A DNA stretch of 9,502 bases, taken from NCBI GenBank assembly GCA_036720245.1, contig DAIMNI010000075.1, positions 1 to 9,502 of the forward strand. Direction: 5' to 3'. The position numbers and the translations under genes were made by a program. The DNA comes from JAAZMA01 sp036720245. Its GTDB lineage: Bacteria; Bacillota; Clostridia; Tissierellales; Tepidimicrobiaceae. Position 1 is the stretch's first letter. Each line of letters opens with the position of its first letter. The notes beneath the pieces were generated by a model, which saw only the letters and a program-made list of their open reading frames with translations, made no database searches and was not told the DNA's origin. Below are positions 1 to 6,571 of this stretch, piece by piece.

Positions 1-18
1 AAATTTATTTTAAAAAAT

Positions 19-957
19 TTACTCTTCAAAATTATCATTTATATATTTTTCAGCTTGAACAGCAGCAATAGCTCCATCTGCTGTAGCTGTAACAACTTGT
101 CTTAAAGATTTAACTCTACAGTCTCCTGCAGCAAATACTCCATCTACATTAGTTTTCATATTATCATCTGTAGGTATATATCCCTTTTCTAAATTAACTT
201 TTCCATCGAATAATTTAGTAGCTGGTATAAAGCCTACGAATGGGAAAATTCCAAAAGTACCATCATCTTCATCTGCTACAATTTCTGTTAATTCTCCAGT
301 TTTAACGTTTTTAACTACCATGGATTCTACTATACCATCGCCTTTTATTTCTTCTACTACAGAATCCCACATAAATGCCATTTTTTCATTGGCGAAAGCC
401 TTTTCCTGTATAGATTTTGCAGCACGTAATTCATCTCTTCTATGAACTATGGTAACTTTTCTTGCAAATTTAGTAAGATACATCCCTTCTTCTACTGCTG
501 TGTCTCCTCCACCTATTACAAAAACCTCTAAATCTTCAAAGAATGCTGCATCACAAGTAGCACAATAGGAAACCCCTCTACCAGTTAATTCTTTTTCACC
601 TGGACATCCTATAAGTCTTGGATTTGCACCTGTTGCTATTATTATAGTTTTAGCTTGATATTCGCCTTTTTCACCTTTAAGTACTTTTATTTTTTCCTCG
701 AAATTTACTTCTGTAATAGTATCTAATACAGTTTCTGCACCAAATTCTTTAACTTGATCTTCCATTCTTTTAACTAAGGATGGTCCTGTAGCATTTTCTA
801 CTGAACCTGGATAATTAGCTACTTCATCAGTGCTAACTATTTGTCCTCCTGCTTTTTCTTTTTCAATAATTAAAGTATTAAGTCTGGCTCGAGATGCATA
901 TAAGCCTGCTGCTAAGCCTGCAGGGCCTGAACCTATTATTATTACATCATAAATCAT
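19..957 (-). CDS. trxB: Thioredoxin reductase (NADPH), glycine-riboswitch controlled
   Basis: This cytosolic FAD enzyme passes electrons from NADPH to thioredoxin. The 312-residue length is typical of low-molecular-weight bacterial TrxB. The sequence shows an N-terminal FAD-binding GSGPAG (residues 9-14), the redox pair C132-A-T-C135 in GVSYCATCDA, the NADPH-binding GGGDTA (149-154), HRRDELR (172-178), which fits NADPH over NADH, and the C-terminal FAD motif AAGDC (276-280). The ATG is supported by GGGAGG about 8 bases upstream. The gene lies downstream of a tandem glycine riboswitch and terminator, so it is probably switched on by glycine. In amino-acid-fermenting clostridia such a trxB feeds glycine reductase through thioredoxin. 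Only 18 AT-rich bases remain after the stop, so the next gene, perhaps trxA or grd, lies outside the window. Family assignment is secure; the glycine reductase role is inference. Confidence 0.97.
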   Translation of the reverse strand: MIYDVIIIGSGPAGLAAGLYASRARLNTLIIEKEKAGGQIVSTDEVANYPGSVENATGPSLVKRMEDQVKEFGAETVLDTITEVNFEEKIKVLKGEKGEYQAKTIIIATGANPRLIGCPGEKELTGRGVSYCATCDAAFFEDLEVFVIGGGDTAVEEGMYLTKFARKVTIVHRRDELRAAKSIQEKAFANEKMAFMWDSVVEEIKGDGIVESMVVKNVKTGELTEIVADEDDGTFGIFPFVGFIPATKLFDGKVNLEKGYIPTDDNMKTNVDGVFAAGDCRVKSLRQVVTATADGAIAAVQAEKYINDNFEE

Positions 958-980
958 ATTTTTTCCTCCCTTAGATTAAT

Positions 981-1017
981 CTTGTAATTATAAGTATTAT
1001 CGTGAAAATATTACAAG
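981..1017 (-). promoter_or_regulatory. Possible second trxB promoter inside an inverted repeat
   Basis: On the minus strand TTGTAA (1011-1016) and a perfect TATAAT (987-992) are separated by 18 bases. The predicted start near 980 would leave a short leader that still contains the GGGAGG ribosome binding site of trxB. The two boxes sit within 8-bp inverted arms, CTTGTAAT and ATTACAAG (981-988 and 1010-1017), so a dimeric repressor could cover both. The site lies downstream of the riboswitch terminator and would give glycine-independent expression. In AT-rich DNA such matches can occur by chance, so this is tentative. Confidence 0.4.
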
Positions 1018-1091
1018 TTTCGCTTATTTATTTACATAATTATAATTTACCCATATATTCTTTTTTTAAAAGCAAGTTCTAAATTAAATAC

Positions 1092-1130
1092 AAAAACAGA
1101 GTAGAAAGCCTAAGCCTTCTACTCTGTTTT
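1092..1130 (-). terminator. Riboswitch-controlled intrinsic terminator ahead of trxB
   Basis: A perfect 14-bp stem (arms 1117-1130 and 1093-1106) encloses a 10-base loop and is followed on the minus strand by a run of five Ts. The 5' arm contains CAGAGT (1121-1126), which is also the 3' strand of P1 of the second glycine aptamer. The two structures are therefore mutually exclusive: with glycine bound, P1 forms and the terminator cannot. This matches the known Bacillus subtilis gcvT ON-switch layout. Confidence 0.9.
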
Positions 1131-1290
1131 AAACCTGAGAGTTTCCCCTTTGATAGGTTGCTCCTTCGGTGCAATTTGCTTTTCAGAGTTTCGTCAAAAT
1201 ACGGTCCTTTTGCCTGAGATCATCATTATAAAAGGGCAAACTTTATAACTTATTCCTTCGGCGCCAAAATTGGTCTCTCCCGCATTTCTC
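1121..1290 (-). promoter_or_regulatory. Tandem glycine riboswitch (two aptamers), ON switch
   Basis: The minus-strand RNA carries two copies of the glycine aptamer core. Aptamer 1 (about 1285 to 1199) has GGGAGAGACC, GGCGCCGAAGGA and CTCAGGCAAAAGGACC, with P1 formed by ATGCGG (1280-1285) and CCGTAT (1199-1204) through one G-U pair. Aptamer 2 (about 1189 to 1121) has GCACCGAAGGAGC and CTCTCAGG, with P1 formed by ACTCTG (1184-1189) and CAGAGT (1121-1126). The last strand overlaps the terminator arm, so glycine binding should favour read-through into trxB. The linker between aptamers (about 1198-1190) and the leader before aptamer 1 are in the positions where this class forms a kink-turn. P2 of aptamer 2 looks weak. 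The class call is firm; the ON direction follows from the overlap and has not been measured. Confidence 0.95.
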
Positions 1291-1333
1291 ATCCGGATAT
1301 ATAAAATTGTTATTTTTTTCACATTTCATTTAT

Positions 1334-1362
1334 ATTATAATATATAAATTTAATAATAGCAA
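1334..1362 (-). promoter_or_regulatory. Sigma-A-type promoter for the glycine riboswitch-trxB transcript
   Basis: On the minus strand TTGCTA (1357-1362) and a perfect TATAAT (1334-1339) are separated by exactly 17 bases. Transcription should begin near 1327, about 40 bases before the first aptamer. The promoter starts only 16 bases after the stop codon of the upstream transporter gene, and no GC-rich terminator hairpin was seen between them. Confidence 0.75.
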
Positions 1363-1378
1363 TACCTTTTTTATTTTT

Positions 1379-2983
1379 TTATTTAAATTTGTCGATTACA
1401 TATAGTGCTATATTGGTAGAATGGTCTGACACTCTTTCTAGATTACTTAATAAATCTAAAAATATCACCCCAGCACTAGGACTACATTGAAATTTATTTA
1501 ATCTATCTATATGATTAGCTCTGTATTTTTCTTCCAAAGCATCTACTTCTTCCTCTAGTTTTAATGTCTCTTTTGCCAAATCATAATCATTGTTTTCAAA
1601 GGATTCTAAGGCTGTTGTAAAAGCTCTATGACTTTTATCAAATATATTGTCAAATTCTGCTATAGCTTCAGAACTAAATTCTAGCCTTTCTTCTATAACT
1701 GCTTGGGATAATTCTGCAATATTCTCTGAATGGTCTCCTATTCTTTCTATATTGTTGACTATATTAAATAATACATTTACCTGTATCTGTTGTTCATCAG
1801 TCAGTGGTGCGTTGGATAGTTCTACTAAATACTCTATAATATCTTTTTCCAATCTATTTATAACTTTTTCCTGGGAAAATACTTCTGAGGTATGTTTTTC
1901 ATTCTTAGTTTTAAATGCCTCTGCAGATAATACTAGGTTTTTTTCTGCTATAGTGCCCATTCTCATTACTTCTTTTGTAGCTTGACCAAGAGCTATAGAT
2001 GGAGTTTCTATAATTCTAGGATCTAAATATTTTGCACCAGTTTCCAATTCTCCATCTTCCCCAGGCACTAACTTTTCTGCTGCCTTTACAAGTAAACCGG
2101 CAAATGGAAGTTGTATTAATACATTTACAATATTAAATATTGTATGAGCATTTGCGATTTGTCTTTGAATATTATTTGGAGAAATTTTTAAAACAATAGC
2201 CTCTACTGGTACCCGTAATACTGTCATAAAAACTATTGTCCCTATTAAATTAAATAAAAAGTGTATTATCGCAGCCCTTTTCGCAGTTTTATTGGTTCCT
2301 ATACTAGAAATTAATGCTGTAGTAGTGGTTCCAATATTGTCTCCAAATAATATGGGAAATGCTATATCTAAGGATATTAGCCCCTGAGATGCTAAGGCTT
2401 GTAATAATCCTATGGAGGCTGAACTAGATTGTACTATAGTTGTAAGTCCCATTCCAACCAATACACCTAAAAAAGGATCCTTTAAACCTGTCATTATATT
2501 GGCAAATGCAGGATTTCCGGCCAATGGCTTTAGTCCATTACTCATCATTTCCATCCCAATAAACAATATACCAAAACCTATTAATATTTCTGCACTGTCT
2601 TTAGATTTTTTTCTTGAAGATATAAGCCATATAGCAACTCCAATTGCTACAGCTATAGGTGCATAAACTACTAAATCAAAAGCGATTAATTGTGCAGTTA
2701 TGGTAGTACCTATATTAGCACCCATTATTACCCCTACAGCCTGAGTTAAATCCATAAGTCCTGCATTTACAAAACCAATTACCATAACTGTAGTAGCAGA
2801 ACTAGACTGAATTACCATGGTAACTAGTGCCCCTACAATTACTCCCATAATTCTATTATTGGTAAGTATTTCTATTAATTTTTTTAATTTCTCTCCAGCT
2901 GCTTTTTGTAGACCCATGCCCATTAGATTCATACCATAGAGAAACAGTCCTAGCCCACCTAATACCGGTATCGCAATATCCAT
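1379..2983 (-). CDS. Na+/Pi-cotransporter-family protein with C-terminal PhoU-like domain
   Basis: This is a predicted membrane protein of the NptA/YjbB (Na/Pi cotransporter II) family, expected to move phosphate or a related anion with sodium at the cytoplasmic membrane. I place the start at an ATG giving 534 residues beginning MDIAIPVLGG, because GGAGGG lies 5 bases upstream; a start 6 codons earlier has no such site. The membrane half contains the two inverted family repeats, each with a QSSSA motif (residues 59-63 and 185-189) followed by GANIGTT (88-94) or GDNIGTT (214-220). From about residue 335 to the end it is helical and charged, with two paired segments resembling PhoU (IERIGDHSENIAEL, LERVSDHSTNIALY). 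It lies 77 bases after trmL without a clear terminator, so it may share the HAD-trmL transcript. The exact substrate cannot be read from sequence. Confidence 0.93.
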   Translation of the reverse strand: MDIAIPVLGGLGLFLYGMNLMGMGLQKAAGEKLKKLIEILTNNRIMGVIVGALVTMVIQSSSATTVMVIGFVNAGLMDLTQAVGVIMGANIGTTITAQLIAFDLVVYAPIAVAIGVAIWLISSRKKSKDSAEILIGFGILFIGMEMMSNGLKPLAGNPAFANIMTGLKDPFLGVLVGMGLTTIVQSSSASIGLLQALASQGLISLDIAFPILFGDNIGTTTTALISSIGTNKTAKRAAIIHFLFNLIGTIVFMTVLRVPVEAIVLKISPNNIQRQIANAHTIFNIVNVLIQLPFAGLLVKAAEKLVPGEDGELETGAKYLDPRIIETPSIALGQATKEVMRMGTIAEKNLVLSAEAFKTKNEKHTSEVFSQEKVINRLEKDIIEYLVELSNAPLTDEQQIQVNVLFNIVNNIERIGDHSENIAELSQAVIEERLEFSSEAIAEFDNIFDKSHRAFTTALESFENNDYDLAKETLKLEEEVDALEEKYRANHIDRLNKFQCSPSAGVIFLDLLSNLERVSDHSTNIALYVIDKFK

Positions 2984-3036
2984 TTTCACCCTCCATTCCA
3001 AGGTTTTTATCCATGAATTTTATTAATGCACATTAT

Positions 3037-3051
3037 TTAAATCTGATTTAA
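3037..3051. repeat. Short AT-rich palindrome upstream of the transporter gene
   Basis: TTAAATC and GATTTAA form a 7-bp dyad around a single central base in the 77-base spacer between trmL and the Na/Pi transporter. The centre is too small for an RNA hairpin loop, so if it matters it would be a protein-binding site. No convincing -35/-10 pair was found beside it. At this base composition it may be chance. Confidence 0.25.
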
Positions 3052-3060
3052 TAAATATGA

Positions 3061-3522
3061 TTATTCCAAATTTGGAAAATCTAATTGCCTAAGAGCTTCA
3101 AACAATATAATATTAACTGAATTTGCCAAGTTTAATGAACGTTTTATGCCTTTTTTCATAGGGATTTTTATAGTTTTATCTAAATTTTTATTTAAAATAC
3201 TATCTGGTAATCCTTTGGTTTCCTTTCCAAATACAATAAAAGAATCTTCTATATAATTAACATCAGTATAAAAATTCTTTCCCTTTGTTGTTGCATAATA
3301 AAAATTTTTATTAGAATATTTGGCTATTAATTCATCAAAACTTTCGTAATAATTGATCTCCACTAAATTCCAATAATCTAAGCCTGCCCTTTTTAAATAC
3401 TTATCTTCCACAGAAAAGCCTAAGGGCTTTATTAAATGAAGAATAGTATTGGTTAAGGCACAGGTTCTAGCTATATTTCCAGTATTTTGAGGTATTTCTG
3501 GCTCAAGTAATACTATATTCAT
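3061..3522 (-). CDS. trmL: tRNA (cytidine/uridine-34 2'-O)-methyltransferase
   Basis: This small SPOUT-class enzyme uses S-adenosylmethionine to methylate the ribose of the wobble base in certain leucine tRNAs. The 153 residues are the usual length for TrmL (also called YibK or CspR). Visible family motifs are the N-terminal LLEPEIPQNTGNIART (5-20), the knot segment FIVFGKETKGLP (95-106) and SLNLANSVNIILFEALRQ (129-146), which together form the trefoil-knot cofactor site. The start ATG has AAGGA 6 bases upstream. The gene begins 14 bases after the HAD phosphatase stop codon, so the two are probably co-transcribed. The last codons contain a 14-bp palindrome (3064-3077). Family identification is strong; the precise tRNA targets are inferred from better-known relatives. 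Confidence 0.95.
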   Translation of the reverse strand: MNIVLLEPEIPQNTGNIARTCALTNTILHLIKPLGFSVEDKYLKRAGLDYWNLVEINYYESFDELIAKYSNKNFYYATTKGKNFYTDVNYIEDSFIVFGKETKGLPDSILNKNLDKTIKIPMKKGIKRSLNLANSVNIILFEALRQLDFPNLE

Positions 3523-3536
3523 AATTTTCCTTCTTT

Positions 3537-4364
3537 CTATGAGTTTAATATATGTTCTTCTATAACTCTAGCTACCCCATCTTCATCATTAGTATGAGTT
3601 ACTATATGGGAGTACTCTTTTATTATATCATCCCCATTTTCCATTGCCACTGCTAATCCTGCTATTTTTAACATAGAAATATCATTTTCATTATCTCCTA
3701 TGGCTACAATTTGGGATTTTTCAATATTTAATTCACGGCATAAATATTCTAAGCCACTACCTTTAGAAACCCCTTCATTCATTACTTCTAAATTATTGTG
3801 CCAAGAACTAGATATATTAATACCCTTTATAGAACTTATCTCTTTTCTAAAACTTGATAATTTATCTTCATCGTCTTCTACAAATATAAATTTATATACA
3901 TTGGGCTTTATAGTCTCTAAAGTTTCCATTACATTTTCGAGTATTCTAAATTCTATCCCCTGTTTCTTTAAACTATCTTGAAAAGAAAAGTAGTATTGTT
4001 CTGTCTCTTCACTTACCTTTTTTGTATAAAAAGTACTTTTATCATAAAAATGAAAATGAATATCATATTTATTGGCTAATTCTACTACCTTTTTACTACT
4101 ATCAAAACTCATTTTATTTTCATATATAATATCTTTAGTACCACCATTGCTAATAATAGCACCATTACAAGCTATTATAGGATTATCTAAATTTATAGAT
4201 TTTCCATAATAAATAGCGGATGGTAATATTCTCCCTGTGGTTAAAACTACATAAACACCTTGCTTTGTAGCTTTATATAATGCCTCTCTGTTTCTTTTGG
4301 ATATTTCATTTTCACTATTTAATAAAGTGCCATCCATATCAATCGCTATTAATTTATATTTCAT
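3537..4364 (-). CDS. Cof-type HAD-IIB family hydrolase (sugar/nucleotide phosphatase-like)
   Basis: This is a predicted cytosolic magnesium-dependent phosphatase of the haloacid dehalogenase superfamily, Cof/YbiV/YwpJ type, 275 residues as expected. Motif I is DMDGT (nucleophile D9, acid-base D11), motif II is LTTGR (41-45), motif III is probably K201 in EGVSKGSGLEYL, and motif IV is GDNENDISML (223-232), with acidic residues for metal binding. Between motifs II and III lies a C2B-type cap of about 110 residues. The ATG has GGGGAGG 7 bases upstream. It is the first gene of its unit, after a terminator and behind a promoter at 4394-4421, and is followed closely by trmL. Members of this family act on sugar phosphates, flavin mononucleotide or related compounds; the substrate here cannot be predicted. 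Confidence 0.94.
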   Translation of the reverse strand: MKYKLIAIDMDGTLLNSENEISKRNREALYKATKQGVYVVLTTGRILPSAIYYGKSINLDNPIIACNGAIISNGGTKDIIYENKMSFDSSKKVVELANKYDIHFHFYDKSTFYTKKVSEETEQYYFSFQDSLKKQGIEFRILENVMETLETIKPNVYKFIFVEDDEDKLSSFRKEISSIKGINISSSWHNNLEVMNEGVSKGSGLEYLCRELNIEKSQIVAIGDNENDISMLKIAGLAVAMENGDDIIKEYSHIVTHTNDEDGVARVIEEHILNS

Positions 4365-4393
4365 TTTTGACCTCCCCTTTCATTTCCAAAGAT

Positions 4394-4421
4394 AATATAT
4401 CATATAGATATAAATAGTCAA
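4394..4421 (-). promoter_or_regulatory. Promoter for the HAD phosphatase-trmL unit
   Basis: On the minus strand TTGACT (4416-4421) and TATATT (4394-4399) are 16 bases apart, giving a start near 4387 and a leader of about 23 bases that holds the GGGGAGG site. A second TTGACT lies about 10 bases further upstream (4427-4432) but has no good -10 partner. The position directly after the upstream terminator supports the call. Confidence 0.6.
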
Positions 4422-4450
4422 TATGGAAAGTCAAGGAAAACCCTTACATA

Positions 4451-4481
4451 AAAAATAACTTGTAAAAAACAAGTTATTTTT
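4451..4481 (-). terminator. Intrinsic terminator ending the DUF503-to-DUF2225 unit
   Basis: A perfect 12-bp stem (arms 4470-4481 and 4451-4462) with a 7-base loop lies 11 bases after the DUF2225 stop codon. On the minus strand the 3' arm runs straight into six Ts. The hairpin is symmetrical and AT-rich, with As on one side and Ts on the other, so it could also work in the other direction, though no plus-strand gene needs it. Confidence 0.85.
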
Positions 4482-4492
4482 TGTTTTTGTGC

Positions 4493-5155
4493 TTATCTAG
4501 TAAGGTTCCACTGTTCCCTAACTAGTTTTTCTAATACTTTATTAGATTTTAAGCCTGAATCTGAAATTACTACATTAAACCATTTTAAAGCATCTTCTTT
4601 ATTACCTAATTGCCTATTTAATTCTCCTATTAAATAGGCTAATTTCAATTGACCCATATTAGTACTTACAAAGCCTTCATTATAATAAGAAAACTCATAA
4701 AACTCTTTCGCCAATTCTAAAAATCTATATTCTTCCTCTTCTTCCTTAATTCTATATAACCATGCAATGTTTAAACAAAGGGAGGCTAGTTCTAATTTTT
4801 TATATTCTAGTAATTCTCCTATATAGAGAGCCAATTTTTGACTTTCTATTCCATTATCTATATCTCTAATATCCCCATAGGATCTTTTATTCCATTTTGA
4901 ACTTATCTCATCTAAAATAATTTGCCTGTCCTTATCTGGTACTTTTTCATATCTGTCCTCTGTAGCCGCATAGCCACAATTAGGACATACAAAAATATTA
5001 TATATTAAAGGGTTTATATTTTCATAATAAGATAAAAAATCTGCATCTTTTTTGATTAATTTCAGTTTTGAAAATCTAACCTTTTTAGTTAAAAATTCAT
5101 TATTACAAATAGGACAATTAATCCTTTTATCGTATAGTAAATCTATTTCATCCAT
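4493..5155 (-). CDS. DUF2225 family protein (zinc-ribbon plus helical repeats)
   Basis: The function of this family is not established. The 220-residue protein begins with two cysteine pairs, C14-P-I-C17 and C57-P-N-C60 (the second in FVCPNCGYAA), which look like a split zinc ribbon. The rest, from about residue 100, appears all-helical, with segments such as LASLCLNIAWLYRIKEEEEEY and KLAYLIGELNRQLGNKEDALKWF that resemble tetratricopeptide repeats. No signal peptide or membrane segment is visible, so it is probably cytosolic. AGGAGG lies just upstream of the ATG. It is the last gene of its operon, 25 bases after the VanW gene and just before the terminator. A zinc-bound scaffold or adaptor role is a guess from the architecture only. 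Confidence 0.85.
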   Translation of the reverse strand: MDEIDLLYDKRINCPICNNEFLTKKVRFSKLKLIKKDADFLSYYENINPLIYNIFVCPNCGYAATEDRYEKVPDKDRQIILDEISSKWNKRSYGDIRDIDNGIESQKLALYIGELLEYKKLELASLCLNIAWLYRIKEEEEEYRFLELAKEFYEFSYYNEGFVSTNMGQLKLAYLIGELNRQLGNKEDALKWFNVVISDSGLKSNKVLEKLVREQWNLTR

Positions 5156-5180
5156 TTAGCTCCTCCTATTAATCTTGGTT

Positions 5181-6536
5181 TTAATTTTCTATAGATTTAT
5201 CATAATCTTCTGATACTAAAAATACATGATTTTTAGGTTTATAAAAATCCTTTGTGATCAAGGTTTTATTTACTACCTTTCCGTTTTTAATTATGGATTT
5301 ATAAGTATTTACCTTGTATCCAGTTCTTCCTTGTTGTACTACTTTTTTAGTTCCATGTGCTAAATTTTTATCTACTATTATTTCTTCCTTTGGAGGTATT
5401 GTTTCTATTATTTCAGAGTCTAGACTTACATTATAATTTTTAGCATTTTTATCTCCATAAATATATATGTGCACTCTATCTCCTATTATTTTAGAATCTA
5501 TATACACAGGAAAATCAAAATCATTTCTAAACTTTAAATCCAAAACTCCATAGGCTACAGCTGCATCTTGACCAAGGGGTACATATTTAATCGGTATAGA
5601 GTGGGGAGATCTTTGTATTATACTTAAATCTGCCCTCAATAATGCATTATAAAGTGTGGTAGAAGTTTGACATACCCCACCTCCTGTATCTGATACAAAT
5701 TCCCCTTTAATTATTACATTGGCCTCTTGATAACCAGCACTTTTAGATCTAGGTCCTGTCAATTCATTAAAGGATACAGTATCTCCTGGCATTATAACTC
5801 CTTTGCTTAAGGCCTTAGAGGATAATCTTATATTCTCTATTCTTCCCTTAGAACTACCTTTAAATGAACTGGAAAATTCCCCTATTATTCCATTTATTCT
5901 AGATAATTGTTCCCTGGTCCTATTAGGCATTATTTTTTCTATAGGAATTTCAATAGGGTTTAAATTCTCAATATTTTTATTGATTAATTCTATTAATTCT
6001 TCTTCCTTTACTTTCTTGCCTATTACATCATCGCTTACTTTAATATTGCCACTATTAAAATTAAATTGTGCATCTACCATATCTATATTTATTTCTTCTG
6101 CTATATTTTCTACTATTATGTTTATCTTATCTCTATCATAATGAGTTTCTAAAGGAATAACTACCCCATCTCTTTTAACGGAAATTATCTCCTTAACTCT
6201 GTTTATTATATTTCCCTCTCTGCCTATGGAATAGGCCTCATCTATTGCCTTATTATAATCATAATAATAGCCTAATTCCCGTAAATTAATATTGTATTCC
6301 TTATCCTCCCAATAAATCTTCATATTTTTCCCATCTAATCTTTTTTCGTTTTTTTCTTTAATAATATTTAAAGCCTCTTCTTTGGTCATAAGTCCAATAT
6401 CCATGCCATCTACTATTATTCCCTCATAAAAGAGTTCAGTATTTAATACAGTATAATAACCATAAACACCAAAGCCTACAATAATAGCAATTAAAATAAT
6501 AATTAAAAATATAATAAAAACTTTTTTCTTTTTCAT
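5181..6536 (-). CDS. VanW family membrane-anchored envelope protein with G5-like domain
   Basis: This is a 451-residue predicted cell-envelope protein. A short KKKK N-terminus is followed by one strong hydrophobic helix (about residues 7-28), which would anchor it in the membrane with the rest outside. Residues about 35-200 resemble the YoaR-type putative peptidoglycan-binding region. The VanW domain follows (about 210-370), with PGDTVSFNELTGPRS (250-264) and GGGVCQTSTTLYNALL (285-300). The end (about 373-432) looks like a G5 domain: IPPKEEIIVD, GTKKVVQQG, NGKVVNKTLI. The ATG has GGAGG 7 bases upstream. It follows the FtsA-like gene by 35 bases, so it may act in wall growth or sporulation, which is inference. 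The family name comes from a vanB-type cluster gene of unclear function; nothing here indicates glycopeptide resistance, as no vanH, vanA/B ligase or vanX is nearby. Confidence 0.92.
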   Translation of the reverse strand: MKKKKVFIIFLIIILIAIIVGFGVYGYYTVLNTELFYEGIIVDGMDIGLMTKEEALNIIKEKNEKRLDGKNMKIYWEDKEYNINLRELGYYYDYNKAIDEAYSIGREGNIINRVKEIISVKRDGVVIPLETHYDRDKINIIVENIAEEINIDMVDAQFNFNSGNIKVSDDVIGKKVKEEELIELINKNIENLNPIEIPIEKIMPNRTREQLSRINGIIGEFSSSFKGSSKGRIENIRLSSKALSKGVIMPGDTVSFNELTGPRSKSAGYQEANVIIKGEFVSDTGGGVCQTSTTLYNALLRADLSIIQRSPHSIPIKYVPLGQDAAVAYGVLDLKFRNDFDFPVYIDSKIIGDRVHIYIYGDKNAKNYNVSLDSEIIETIPPKEEIIVDKNLAHGTKKVVQQGRTGYKVNTYKSIIKNGKVVNKTLITKDFYKPKNHVFLVSEDYDKSIEN

Positions 6537-6571
6537 CCTAGACCTCCATAGTGGAATTTATATTTTATGTA

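Noticed and set aside
1000..1017. Rex operator in front of trxB
   Set aside because: TTGTAATATTTTCACGA resembles the Rex consensus but is one base shorter and imperfect on the right side, so it is kept only as a remark.
1379..3001. Upstream ATG at 3001 for the Na/Pi transporter
   Set aside because: The GGAGGG site lies between this ATG and the next one at 2983, at the correct distance only for the latter.
5181..6536. VanW name read as vancomycin resistance
   Set aside because: VanW-domain proteins are widespread in clostridia without resistance; no van ligase, dehydrogenase or dipeptidase genes are present in the window.
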